Made by a program: the position numbers and the translations under genes. DNA of 64,000 nt from Rhizophagus clarus (Eukaryota; Glomeromycota; Glomeromycetes; Glomerales; Glomeraceae). Below are positions 31,441 to 43,772 of the stretch, one piece after another. Every line of letters begins with the position of its first letter. Within the stretch, counting starts at the first letter, position 1. The stretch is taken from NCBI GenBank assembly GCA_015698045.1, contig BLAL01000197.1:1364001-1428000 (forward strand). The letters are read 5' to 3'. The notes beneath the pieces were generated by a model. That model had not been told where the DNA came from and did not search any database. It saw nothing but the letters and a program-made list of their open reading frames with translations.

Positions 31441-34028
31441 ATAAACGAAATTGTTGAAATATTTTTATTTAAATTAAAAAACTATAACGACGTCAACAGT
31501 GCCTATTTATAAGATTTTCATACATAACGCAGTTTACTTATGTAGTGCGACACACACAAATGATGCATTATACTGACACAAATGCGTTTGCAGCTGCTAT
31601 ATTTTACATCTCTAAATCAAATCCAAATTTTCCTTGTCATCGAGCTTTTTTATTAAGAGTAACTAAATTTTTCATTGATTGAGTCAATAAATTCACTAAA
31701 TCTACATAATTATGCAACTTTACCTTTTCAGATTCACTTGATTCTTTAACAAATATCTATCTTTTTTAATTTTGCTATATAGTTGATTTTATATTACTCA
31801 TTAAAAATCTGCTACAAACTGTAGCATTTGCTTCGTTAGTATTTTACATATAGGGCACAGCAAAAAAATATGTGGAAATTTCAAATAGCACATAAAACTT
31901 AATTTTCAGTAATTCAATAAGTTTAATTTATTTATAATAATAGTTTTTTTTAATTAGTAACATGCCATATATTGTCTATTAATTAAATTTTTCATAAATC
32001 GTAATTCTCTTTCTCTTTATTATTTTTGATTATTCTTGCATTATTTAAAAATTCCATCACAACAGTTTTTAAGATTTTATATTTTTCTAATTCGCCTGTT
32101 CATGCTATTGCTTTTCTTTTATTTTCCTCTTCAAAATCTTTACATTTGTATACCCAAATATGACATTACTTAATAACTTAAATATTTTTTCATATAGTGC
32201 CTTATAAGTGGGTAATTATTCGTAAATTTATACTTGAATATGTCGTTTAATTTGCTAGAGCTCATTAATTCTGCTCACTCTGATTTCATTTTTTTGCTCT
32301 GAACTATTTTTTTTTATTTTTTATATATTATATGAAATTTCATTTTAACATATATTCATTTCACATCAATTTGTTTATGTTAATTTTCTTTAATTCTTCT
32401 TTATCTTTTTCTTTCCCTTCTTTTTTTATGCGGCCTTTTGGCTCTTTGATGATGGACTTCAGTAGTCAAAGTTAATATTGTATATATATATTTTTTTTAC
32501 TTAACAAATGATTTCTAACATTCACTTTCACTTCTTTTTTTTATAGACGGACAACTTTAGTCCTTTGCATAACCTTTAAATAAGTTGTTGTAATATTTTT
32601 TTTTTCTTTTAAATTTATTTACTTATGTAAAATTAATTTTTCTAATATAAACCAATTTCATACAAATTCCAATTATAATAATAGTTTTGTATCCATATTT
32701 TTAGTATTTTATTATTAAAGGATAGCAATCTAAAATATTTACAATAAAGGTAAACATGTGCTAGATTATTATTTATTGGACTTCAGACCCTATTGCTGTT
32801 TAATTCAACTAAATGATTTATTTTATTATTTGTAAATATAAAAATAAGTAAAAAAAAAAAAATTTTTTTACATATTATACTAATATTATACCATTAACTT
32901 TATATAATATATTGTATCTTTAAATACAAATTAAATGTATGTTATAGTAAAAGCAGCACGAAATAGTTTATAATGTAATCTGTTAAAACTTTGATTTTTT
33001 TTTATTATAGTTTTATTATTTCATTCTAATTCCACTAAGCTACCTTGTTAGTTGATACTTCTTAATATAACAAAGAAAGAAAAATAAGATATAAATATGT
33101 CTTATTCATTAAGTAATATTACTATAAAAGTAGATGGAAAAATAAAGCGAAGGGGAAAAATATATATCATTAATAAAGAAACTTTCTTTCTTCAATTTTT
33201 GTTTAAATAATATTGCAAAACTAATAATCAAGCTTTGATATTAATAAATTGTTATCTTCCTAATCAATATCCAAATCATGATTTTATGTCTTCCTTTTTT
33301 TTATTTAATGTAATTAAATATTATAGCTAATATTAGAGATCAGAAGGATATTTTCAAGCCATATTTCTAATAATTCATATTCTTGTTTGTTTTTTGTTAT
33401 TTTTCAACGTCATTTATTGATAATAACAATGCTTTTCTTTTGTCATAATTGTTCATTAAATAGAAATCTTTCTTCTGTATTATACTTGATATTCACTAGA
33501 ATAATGTCTTTTGGAATATTAATTGTAATCATTAGAGTTAAACTACTATTGTCTGTAATCTTTTATTACCTGAAAACTTTAATTTAGCTGCAAAATTTTT
33601 AACTTTATTAGTTACTCAAACATTCAATTAGGTTGGTTTATATTATATTTTAAAGCCATCTTGAAATTTTTGTGGCCGCTGTGTGTTAGTAATCAAAAAA
33701 AAAACGCATTTTTTTTAATAAAAATATGTAATTCAGAACTAGGAAACATGAAAAATTTGTATAGAAAAGTGATATACAGTATAATCATTTATTATGAGCT
33801 AGTTGAATCGTTATTTAGCACAATCGATACAAGTAATATAATAGATATCGCAATCTGATATTTGTTATCGATACGATTTATAGATCTTGTACTTATTAGG
33901 ATCTTCGTACGCAGGTTTTTACAACATGACTGTATCACTGTGACAAGAATCGTAATTGGTTAATGTCATGTGATGTACATCTCATCTCATTATAAACGTA
34001 CTTTTCTGAGTTCTACCGAGAAGCCAAG
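31441..34028. other. Gene-poor A+T-rich region
   Basis: No frame here shows recognisable motifs; short frames at 33387-33587 and 33661-33858 are hydrophobic or low-complexity and lack supporting context. Poly-T and AT runs dominate. No RNA gene seen. Confidence 0.5.
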
Positions 34029-34330
34029 CCGAGAAGAACTCTTTGTGTTTCATTGGTGGGCGGTGAGAACCAAGGAACGCTTTCTATGTTTCGTAGGCGG
34101 ACAGTTACCAAGACGCAAAGGAGCGCTTTCTGTGTTTTGTAGCTGGGGGCTATTGAGACGCCATCGGACGCTTTCTGTGTATTGTAGTGGACGCGGTTGC
34201 CGAGAAGCCACAACCACAAGGAACGCCTTCCGTGTTACGGTTACCGCCAAAGAAAGCTTTCTGCGTTTTATATTTATAGTGGACAACCGTCATTCTGTAT
34301 TATAGGCGGTGGACAGTTAGGATGGTTATC
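34029..34330. repeat. About six degenerate 45-55-bp repeats, locally G+C-rich
   Basis: The core AACGCTTTCTGTGTTTTGTAG recurs with changes near 34031, 34076, 34125, 34168, 34219 and 34253. Each is followed by variable GTGGACGGTT/GCCGAGACGC-like sequence. All six reading frames are fairly open here (frames 33970-34305, 34013-34219 and 34050-34286), as expected for a repeat without stops rather than a proven gene. Confidence 0.7.
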
Positions 34331-36565
34331 ATGAAACCAAACGTGCAATGCATGTTTCGTAAGCGTGAAGTAGTTAATTACTTTTTTTGAAGTTGCAAAA
34401 TATCCTCCTTGAAGATGAAAAGAAGGCAATTAATTACAGTACATTTTCGCAATTTTTCAGGTCTCAAAATTTTAAGGTTCGATATTTGTTCACACCTAGC
34501 TACATTGTTTTATTAACATATTCGAAACTATCTTTACTGATGTTCTCACAAAATTTAAGATTATTTCAATGTATGGTGGATATCATAAGACAAGACATTG
34601 ATGTTAAAAAGTTTGGAGTCCATGCGTATTCATACTGTTACAGAAGATGCCACTTATGAAACAATTGGTGATGAAAGCTGTGAATGAGAATGTAAGCCTT
34701 CTTCGATCTGATACCTCTGATGTCCGAAGTGGTAAATAACGCATTTTTTTATTTATTAACACAATGGGAACATACCATAAGAGGTACGTTACGCCCTACC
34801 CATAGGTAGATGGTGGGGAGAGTCCTTCCCCCGCTCGTGAGATTATAGTTTCGTACGAGATTTTCACTGGGAGTCACGTAAATGTTGATGGTTTTACTTA
34901 TTTTATAGGCTATCAATGTCCTATGCCGATGTTGGGTCAGGAATTCTTTGAGAAGGTCCAGCGGAAATTGATAGAAGGTTTCGCTCGAAATATTAAATAG
35001 CTCGAGTTCATTTGAAACGAAGGATAGAACGATTATTTTGATTACCTTTAAGGGACTGTTCTTTATTATCTGAGTGAAATTTTGCAGGAAAATAAAGCGT
35101 CTTTTAGCATCGAATTTGTTGGACGAGAACTCCGAACGTTGTGTTATCATTGTGAGACTGTTAAAGGATATGGCATGTGCGGAAGAACATAAGTAATCGT
35201 TCAAAAAACAATTTAATAGTTATGGAAATGGAATTACATTCAGTAACCCAATAATTTTTTCTATGTACTTTGTTTTATTTCATGTACTTTGTTTTACTCA
35301 TGTACTTTATTTATTTCATGTACTCTATTTATTTCATGTACTCTATTTATTTCATGTACTTTATTTATTTCATGTACTTATCAGATCGACTGGATCTTAT
35401 AATTGATTAGCCTATTTCATGTATTTCATTTACTTCATATATACTTTATTCTATTTCACGTATTTTAAAATAACGTGATACCCGAAGAGCATACACCTTT
35501 TTTATACATTTAAAAAGGAAATAAATTATAATTTATAATAAATAACATATAATTGTAAAATTATTACGAAAATCTCCATACTGACGTGATGCTACTATTC
35601 ATTGAAGTATACGAATTATCTTATAACACTTTATATTTTCTTAGCCGCTACTCTCATAATGGTTAGTTGAATAAACAATTTATTATGATTCGCCACTATA
35701 CCTAGTTGATTTGTGCGTTCATACACAGGTTTTTATTCTTGAACGTTTCGTCGAAAGCAGCACATAATTTTCTTTTCCCTAAATCAAAATTTCGTCGTTA
35801 TTGACAGAGAATTCACGAGATACTATGAGGTAAACGTTTGCCTTGGCAACATCGTGAATATTATCCTCGTTTAAATTGTTAAATATTTTTACTTAGAAAA
35901 TTGGTTATATTGTTATTGCTATGTATCTAATGATATGAATTCCCTTTAAAGAAATATACCGTACTACACCGTTATACAATGAAAATCCGTGAGTTCCATT
36001 TATTACTATCATCAAAACTGATTTGAAATTTCAATTCTTTGATGTAACATCGGATCGGTCAAATTATTCAAAAACTCTCTTCACTATTATATCTCTTCAC
36101 ATAAAAATTAAATACGGAAAATGGTAAACAAAACAAATTTTTATGGACAAAAAAAAAAAATTTTACGGTATCGGAATACACGGTATCTCGATAATATAGC
36201 AGATGTTGAATGAACCGCAATAATACCATTACTTGTTTACCGTTATTTAGATGTAGCAATATTAGAATTAGTATTAGGTTAGTATTAGGTAATTTAGGTT
36301 GTACAAAAAATGGGAACAATATATCATTATTTTTGTTAAGGTTCAAGACAATGTGACACAAAAACAACCATCGATTGCGAAATTCTAAACTATGGTGACC
36401 ATTATCATAGCCCTGTTCGTTATTCATATATGTACGAACCTTTTAAATTTTAACTAACTCTTCGTGTCGTTCTCATTTTTTAAAAACCACCTTTAAGGTA
36501 AAATAAGTGTCGATGCAGTTAATTTTTTCATAAACTAACGGTCATAACATTTATAACATTCGACC
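34331..36565. other. Region with weak small frames only
   Basis: The largest frame is on the minus strand, 34749-35204 (151 codons, MNDYLCSSAHAISF...), with no recognised domain. Another, 36068-36427 (-), is hydrophobic and unconvincing. CATGTACTTTATTTATTT tandem units at 35256-35385 are listed separately. I cannot support a gene here, though decayed gene remnants are likely. Confidence 0.4.
35256..35385. repeat. ~18-20-bp minisatellite
   Basis: About seven tandem copies of CATGTACTTTATTTATTT (variants CATGTACTCTATTTATTT and CATGTACTTTGTTTTACT). Confidence 0.85.
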
Positions 36566-36960
36566 CACTCAATCTTCGATGATCATTGAAGGATAAGGAT
36601 TTCCTAATTTATCTGCTTCTGCACCAGGTAGTGGCAGATTTCGATTTTTAGGTCGAACCCAAGAATCGGGCTCCTTTGAAGACTTTGCGTCCAAAATAAA
36701 AGTTGTATCAGCTCTATGCTTCACATTTCGATTATTCCAAACATATAAATTCACTCAAGATAGTTGCTGCTGCGGCTGCATGAGGTCTGTTAGGAACTTC
36801 ATTGTACCGTCGTCTAAATACATACGAATTGGAAGATTTGGGCCACTGTCACGATACTGAAAATAGCTGTCAATCTGTACATTTGTTTTTAGAATAATTT
36901 CCCTCGACTCTGCGTATTCTTCCTCTGACAGTCTGACTCTACTTGTGGTAAAGCAAGAAG
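36566..36960 (-). pseudogene. Uma2-like putative restriction-endonuclease family protein, frameshifted fragment
   Basis: On the minus strand one frame from about 36946 gives TSRVRLSEEEYAESREIILK and DSYFQYRDSGPNLPIRMYLDD. It is followed, after a disrupted segment and a TGA near 36759, by RADTTFILDAKSSKEPDSWV and PLPGAEADKLGNPYPSMIIE (36711-36569). The PD...W and PYP..I.E spacing recalls the PD-(D/E)XK fold of Uma2/DUF820 proteins, which occur in large numbers in bacteria and also in Rhizophagus. An alternative frame around 36800-36765 (NRPHAAAAATILSEFI) looks like the missing central part, so at least two frame shifts are present. The frame also stops right after MIIED, where the family usually continues. 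Function, if any, is unknown; this copy looks dead. Confidence 0.6.
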
Positions 36961-38060
36961 TAGTCTTTTAAATTGTCTTTAGTGGTCACGTAAACTTTCT
37001 TCTTGGTGTCAGCTTTTTTACATGTATCTGTAACCTGGGAATAACAAAGATAGGTAACTATAAACCCCACAACTTAAATCTTGCCTTCCGTACTCTTAGA
37101 GCTCGATGCTGTAGTGAATATTTTTTTTATTAATTGGTTAATTGGTCGATCATCTTGAGAATTACGAATCATCAGTCAGCATCAATATCACATGATAGCT
37201 CTAGAATAATTGGCTGATAAATTTTTTTTTTTTTTTAAATAAATAATAGGTTACCCGACGCTAGGAATCCATGGAAAACGACTATTAAACAATGAAATCT
37301 AACCCATACGCTAAAGCAATGTAAACTATAGAACAAAATCCTTAAATTCATTAAAGTCGACGCATGAACCAGAATATAAATCTGGCGAGACTTATGATGG
37401 ATATACCAAAGATGTAGAAAATACTCTTGCATTTACGACAAGCAAGCTTTTATTGAAATTAATATTCGGCAAATTAAGGTTTTGCGGGAACGGAAATTGA
37501 TTCAAAGCAATAAATAAATAGAGGTTAAAAAATAGATCCTACTGTATCATGTAATGCTCAAGACAAATGTTTCTTATCTTCTTCGGAGAGTTTTTTTGGC
37601 AAAACCTAAATATTATCAGACCTCCTGTTATTTTTAGAGGAAATAAAAGAGTTCCGCAAAAGCATGTTTGACACTGAAAAGGTACATATTTTTCTTATTT
37701 CGATATTTATTTAAGTTCATAGTTTATGAATACTCGATTTAGTAACGTTAATATTGTAACAGAGACAGAACTCGGTGAATATGAACTAGAAATGGTTAAA
37801 TTAAATTAGAGATATGAAATGAGGTATTTGTAGTGATTGGAATATGCAGTCTGATGTTGATCAAACTTCAGAACAAAAATTTTAGAGGAGATTTTGATGT
37901 GAAGGTTGAGAATCCTTTTGAGGAAGGATGATATTAACAACTCTGATGCCAAGTTTCTCAACTTTCACAACTTTCAAACAATAAAGTACCGCAAAAATAG
38001 ACCAATAAGTTATATTTGAATTACCTGAAAGGGATAGGAACCACATTTACACTTGTTTCA
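36961..38060. other. Intergenic, nothing recognised
   Basis: No supported gene or repeat. On the minus strand just above 36960 the text may continue the Uma2-like gene upstream, but I cannot assign exons. Confidence 0.4.
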
Positions 38061-38340
38061 GCATTGCTTCTGTTAAAAGTACCATTGTTACCTCTTGAAA
38101 TTGTCTCAGTTACTTCTACAGCTGCCCGACCGAAATATCCATTGGTAGAACCTGATGGTGACCTTGTCCAAGATAAGCGCCTTCTCCAGTTTCAAAGGTG
38201 GAAGTAACATAAGTAATAGTACTTGTAATTTTATCATCTTTTACCTCCGCATCACTCCCGCTTGATAGATAAATCATAAGATGAGCTGTTGTCAGAGAAA
38301 TTATGTTCAGAGTTGTATATAATTTGTAATATTTGTTTTG
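38061..38340 (-). pseudogene. Unknown small protein remnant
   Basis: One minus-strand frame (about 38340 to 38112) encodes ...SSGSDAEVKDDKITSTITYV and TFETGEGAYLGQG. A second frame from about 38155 to 38055 encodes GSTNGYFGRAAVEVTETI and NRSNAETSVNVVPIPFR, ending before a GTAATT donor-like site. Together they look like one protein broken by a frame shift near 38160. No known domain recognised; low confidence. Confidence 0.25.
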
Positions 38341-40525
38341 GTTACGAAAAATAGAAGATTATTGAAGGTGTATATATATAGTTTCTTACAAATTCTCGGC
38401 GCTCGGCCATTTTCGCATGTCATTTGCATTATGACATGACTTACCCAAATGGATTGATTATTTTGTATATTTTTATCATTTTCGTGCATGGGCGTTCATG
38501 AGCACTTCAAATGATTCATCCCAATGGGTTGACTGTTTTGTATATTTTATTATCTCCGTAGCGTTCTGATCTTTGTCATTTGTGATAAAGAACCAAATGA
38601 CTTTCCGAACAGTTTGACTATAGACGTTCTGACAGGTTCTGATCTTGTCATTTATTATGATAGCCAAATGATCTATCCAAGTGGTTTGATTGTTTTGGTA
38701 TATTTTATTTCAGTACCATATAATTTACGTTATTATTATGACTCGTCTGGTTACTAGTTAGAGAGGAACAATCCAAAATTTGTCCAAAATTAGCACTGAG
38801 TACTAATCAAAATTTGTAGTGACTTTAGTCACGTGTTTGTTCACTCAAATCAAGCTAAAAAAATTTTTTTTCCGATTTTTTCAGTACACACAGGTGAGGT
38901 TTATGTATGTAAAAAATTTTATGTTGAATTGTTTATTAATATCTACTTTTTATCATATTAATCGGTTTTTGATACGCAATTTTTAATAAACCATTTTTTT
39001 TATTAACGTAGAATATGAAGTATGACATGATTGATTTATTGGGTGAAAGGGAATTTAAATTGGAAGAAGGATTTTTTTTTTTTTTTTTTGATATTTTTAG
39101 TTGTAATACTTTCTTTTGTAACTTTAAACTTTTGAGATGCTTTTTCCAAAAAACTATTTTGAATAAGTTCATTTTCATTTAATGTAGCCCTTCCTAAATT
39201 CAAATTGTTCAATCATTTCATTATTTTAAACGAATCAAACTATTAAAAAAATTTGGACGATTTAAACAATCATTGTGCAATCCTTGTTCCTGAAGATCCA
39301 AAGAATTTGTATTTTGAAATTCAAAGAAACCAAATTGATGCAAGATCCATGCTTACACGCACGACCACGAAACTGATATGAAAAACTAAACGTTGAAAAA
39401 TGCCTTCTCAATGGATAATAAACAAATATTACACCATTTGATTTCGATTTTGTTTTAGACTTAACCCAAAGTTCGTCATTGAATATTCACGCTTTTTATG
39501 TTTCTTCCAGATGCGCAATGGCAGGCAAGATTTTGCTTGTAGAACTTCCCTTAATGTTTGTTGTGTTTTTAAATATATTAACATTCTCCCAATTAGTAAC
39601 TGAAATGCTTGTGAATTAAAACTCGTCAAGAATTCATAAATGGTTATATGTCGACAAATATAAATGAAGAATTAATAAAAATAACGCTGATGCTATGATA
39701 CCCATTTATGAATCTTGAATTCCTTTATTAAAATAAGCATATTGCTTATAATTAATTTGTACTAAATGAGATTTTCTATTCGAATCAAATTAGGTGTAAT
39801 AAATGAAATAAGGGAAATATACAAATATCTACTCCAACTTGTGATCCACCTCTTTGAAATTGTTTAATGTATGTACAGTATCTTTAAAATGACTATTCAA
39901 ACTTTTCAAATGATTATTATTGTATTTAAAATTCCTAGCAGTTTTACATATCCTTTAAGATCCACACCAAATATAATTAAGATATTGAAAAAATAACATA
40001 GCGTCTTCAAAAAAGACCTAAGACTTAAAGACTATTTGCATTTTCTTTTTCGGCATTTAATCTAATCTACCTAATTTATAAAATAAAATAAAAAAAAGCT
40101 TAAAATAAATCAATAATTTATTAAATTTAAATAAATACAAGTAAATATTATTAATATTAATACTCTTTAACACTTTAACTCATTTAAATTCCTTTTTGAC
40201 GCACATGAACTAAGCGTATAACTTAAAACTTTTCTAAGAAAATCACTCCTATTCCTCTCGGGTAATACCTGACTCTTTCCTTCTTGTAAATAGAAATTTA
40301 TCAAATAAAATATTTTTAAAAAAATTAATTTTATCGCTAAAAAACAAGCGATTAAAAAAAAAAGGTCATATAATGGTGGCTTGACGTTACACAGATAACG
40401 GATCAAATGATATTCATAGTATTTATAATAAAACGGATAAACGTATTTCTTAATACGAATTTAAAAAACTGCGAGTACGATTTATATCTTAACCATAAAA
40501 CTGTTCTAACGTGTCAATTCATACC
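38341..40525. other. Gene-poor A+T-rich region
   Basis: No supported gene. Small frames at 38936-39178, 39429-39629 and 40167-40406 (all minus) have no recognisable motifs. Confidence 0.4.
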
Positions 40526-40931
40526 GGGTATGGCACGAAATCCCGACAAAATCCCGACAGGTACAAAATCCGACAGGTCAAAATCCCGACAGGTACAAAA
40601 TCCCGACAATTTTTTATTAATAAATTAAATCCATTTGCCTTATTTTTTAATTATTCAAAACCTAAGTAACTTCCTTTGCTCGCTTCGCTCGCAGTTTTTT
40701 TTTCCAAACACCTTCCTAACCTAACCTAACCCTAACCCTAACTAACCCTAAGCTAACCCTAAACTAACCCTAAGTAACTCCTATCTTATATAAAAAATCC
40801 AGTGTGAAACTCCTATCTTATGCTAATAAAAAATATTAATGATCTGTCGGGATTTTGATCTGTCGGGATTTTGATCTGTCGGGATTTTGTACGTGTCGGG
40901 ATTTTGAGTTTTGGGATTTCGGACGGCTCCC
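40526..40931. mobile_element. 406-bp Mutator-like MITE carrying telomere-like repeats
   Basis: The exact 9-bp duplication ATTCATACC flanks it (40517-40525 and 40932-40940). The ends are imperfect inverted repeats rich in CGAAATCCC and AAAATCCCGACA (left) and TGTCGGGATTTT (right), with four or five tandem copies at each end. A 9-bp duplication is typical of Mutator/MULE elements. The centre (about 40707-40790) holds CCTAACCTAACCCTAACCCT-type repeats, close to the TTAGGG telomere repeat, and a small palindrome GCTCGCTTCGCTCGC near 40678. No protein is encoded. Confidence 0.82.
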
Positions 40932-40940
40932 ATTCATACC

Positions 40941-41958
40941 AAATTCCATTACAATACATGCAATACTACATAGAGAGAATAAAGAGAAACAAGGTTATAA
41001 GCCGATCACACTAATTCGACAGTGGCGACAATATAGTATAGAAACTGACGAAACATTTTCATTTCGAAAAAAGAAAAAAAATCACATAGCTAAATAATTA
41101 AATAATGATGAATTGGTGAGCTGTTTAATTATGATTTTAATGCATTGGAATTATCTTAATCATCTTAATAAAAAACCAAATTCAGTAAACACTAATTTAA
41201 AGCTAGAAAACAAGCGTTTAAATATAATTAATTATTAGGCACGTAGTAATCAGTGTTGAATGATTGGCTGTCATTATGCACTGCGTGGCACATGACAACA
41301 ATCATTAATAGTTGAATGAATATGTTACACGAAATAGTTTATTTAATAGTTTAATAGTTTGATAGTTTGTTCTCACGGAAAAAAAAAATTTCATATTCTA
41401 CAAAGTGAGAAGGCATTAGTAAGCAATCAATGACTAGATATGAGCAAAATGATTGGCATCATGGAGATATCGGATATAAATGTTTATTAGGCAAGATCTA
41501 AAAAAAATACAAAAGTAAAAATGGATCCAGTATTAAAATTTTGCTAAATTTTGTCCTTGAAAATATTAAACAAGATATTAAAATAACACTTTTTACATTA
41601 TCATTCAACTTCCCCTCTCTTGTTTGTTATGCAATATTAAAATGTTGGCGCAAAACCAAAGCCCATTAAAATATGATACATATAATAAAAGGAATAGGAA
41701 AGAAATTTAAAATGTGAAAAATGTCAATCATTCCAATTATGATAAGTTATTACTATTAAAATAGATCAAATACGAAACTAAATTAGAAAGTGATCGGACT
41801 AATTCTAGTTTAGGTAATGAGGTTTCGACTATTGCGCTCATTACAAATATCTAAAAGATCGCCGATCAAAATACCGTACGACAATTTTAGTGCTATTATT
41901 TATTGTAAGTTCATATCCTCACTTTTTTCTTTTTCTCTTCTACAAAATTTTTAAAATA
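40941..41958. other. Upstream region of the F-box gene
   Basis: A+T-rich without a supported gene. The F-box promoter should lie in its last few hundred bases; no clear TATA element stands out. Confidence 0.4.
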
Positions 41959-43413
41959 ATGTCACGTCTTATTGAAGATTGTCTAATAATGATCTTTAAT
42001 GAGTTACAATATGATTCATCATCTTTGCATTCATGTATTCTGGTGAATAGATTCTGGTGTCGTATAGCTATGCCAATATTATGGAAAAATCCTTCTTCTT
42101 TAAATAAATTTTCCCATTTTAAACTTTATAATATGATAATTCATTTATTACCAACATCTTCAAAGAAACTTTTATTTGATAATATTACTGAATTACCTTT
42201 ATCTAAAATTTCAGGTAAACCTTTATTTAATTATATTGGTTTTTTTTCTCGTATTTCACCAAATTTTATCAATAATATGGCACCAGTATTAATTAATGAA
42301 GAAATTGGATTTAATAAAATTAGAGAAGAATATAAAAAGAATTTATTTGAACAAGAAATTTATAAATTATTTATAGATAATTGTAAGGATATAAGATTAT
42401 TTAATTGGAAGACAACTCAGCCTTTATCTCAATTTCAAGGTGCTTCAACTTGTTTCTCTCAATTATCTATATTAAATATCGATCTTCAATTCGTTACTTC
42501 TACTGCATTATTTGGGATGGCACAAATTTGTCAAAGTATTGAACATTTGGATATATCAAATTGTAATCAAGATATTCCAGGTTTAATTCATTTCATTGAT
42601 ATTCAAAGAAATTTACAATCTTTATGTATTTATTTTAGAACTGGTGAAAAACATCCTATACAACAACAATGTGTACAATTAAGTGAAGTAATTGAGAGGA
42701 AAGCTGCTACAATAAAAAAATTCATTGTAAGACCGATTATAACTTTATTATCTCCTAAATTTCTTCCTTCTTTGATAAATTTACAATATTTGGAACTTAA
42801 TAATGATTGTGGACTTGAAATAGATGAAAGTGTAGAAATGCAAGAATGGGATCAATATTTATCAATCGCTTCATTTCCAAATCTTCGATATTTAGAAACT
42901 GCTTTTTTACCATCTTGTAAAGATTATATGTTGATTGAAAAATCTCATGGGAATATTTTAGAAATTAATATTTATCGTTCTTATATAGATCAAGATCCTG
43001 ATCCTTTTTATACTAAAAAATTAATTAAGGCCATTTCCAAATGTTGTCCAAAGATTGAAAGGTTAACTATTGATGCTGAACCTGAAAATTTAGAGGGTAT
43101 AAAAGAAATTTTTATAAATTGTACACGATTAAAAATGATTGATCTTTCAACAAATAACGAAGAAGAACGTGGTTGTGATGAATTATTAGAAATTATAACC
43201 AATTATTCTCCAGAATCTTTATGTGAATTTTCTTTTTTTGAAAATTGGATTTTTACTGTTGGAGGTTTAGAAAAATTTTTTGAAAATTGGAGAAAAAGAA
43301 AACCTCTTATTTTTAATAAACATTATAGTGGATTATGTTTTTTTACGGATGAACATAAAAAGATTGTAAAAAAATATCTTGATGAGGGTGTAATTAAAGA
43401 AGCCAATTGTTAA
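41959..43413 (+). CDS. F-box protein with leucine-rich-repeat-like C-terminal region
   Basis: A single exon of 484 residues from ATG 41959 to TAA 43411-43413. The start is chosen because MSRLIEDCLIMIFNEL opens an F-box (about residues 4-45, ending RFWCRIAMPILWKNP); the 23 upstream in-frame codons are hydrophobic and begin without ATG. The rest has degenerate leucine-rich segments (LSILNIDLQF, IEHLDISNCN, LQYLELNNDC, IERLTIDAEP, LKMIDLSTNN), the pattern of the many F-box/LRR-like proteins of Rhizophagus. F-box proteins link substrates to Skp1-Cullin ubiquitin ligases; the substrate is unknown. The frame is intact and typical in length. Confidence 0.9.
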   Translation: MSRLIEDCLIMIFNELQYDSSSLHSCILVNRFWCRIAMPILWKNPSSLNKFSHFKLYNMIIHLLPTSSKKLLFDNITELPLSKISGKPLFNYIGFFSRISPNFINNMAPVLINEEIGFNKIREEYKKNLFEQEIYKLFIDNCKDIRLFNWKTTQPLSQFQGASTCFSQLSILNIDLQFVTSTALFGMAQICQSIEHLDISNCNQDIPGLIHFIDIQRNLQSLCIYFRTGEKHPIQQQCVQLSEVIERKAATIKKFIVRPIITLLSPKFLPSLINLQYLELNNDCGLEIDESVEMQEWDQYLSIASFPNLRYLETAFLPSCKDYMLIEKSHGNILEINIYRSYIDQDPDPFYTKKLIKAISKCCPKIERLTIDAEPENLEGIKEIFINCTRLKMIDLSTNNEEERGCDELLEIITNYSPESLCEFSFFENWIFTVGGLEKFFENWRKRKPLIFNKHYSGLCFFTDEHKKIVKKYLDEGVIKEANC

Positions 43414-43772
43414 ATGATTTTTGTTTACATTTTTGAAGAATTATTGATAGGAAATTTTTATGTATATATACTGTATATTCTTTTTTTTTTTTTTTTTACT
43501 AAAATTGCAATTTTTTATTCTCATTTTTGTATGTATTATTATTATATTAAAACAAATTTTTTCATGACAAATTATATATTATCCCTTTTAACACATATTA
43601 TTTAAAAAGGCTTCAGTAGTCTAGATCACGAAATTCTAATTATAAGAGGCTCGTAATATAAGGTTTATTCGGCACATTATTTGGTAAGTACATTAAGAAT
43701 TTGTTTTTTAATAAATTAAATTCTTGTGTAGATATGATTATTTTATTGAAAATTTCCTACGGATCTTTTGTA
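43414..43772. other. Space between two convergent genes
   Basis: It must hold the 3' UTRs of the F-box gene (+) and the pseudokinase gene (-). It contains a long T run (43484-43498). No separate gene is visible. Confidence 0.6.

Noticed and set aside
34749..35204. 151-codon minus-strand frame as a gene
   Set aside because: No recognisable domain, no clear exon partners, and surroundings full of decayed sequence; kept only as a remark.
36068..36427. 119-codon minus-strand frame
   Set aside because: Hydrophobic, Asn/Phe-rich, A+T-driven composition without motif or context.
41890..41958. 23-codon hydrophobic extension of the F-box protein as a signal peptide
   Set aside because: It begins without ATG and the F-box starts right after the ATG at 41959; an F-box protein is not expected to be secreted.
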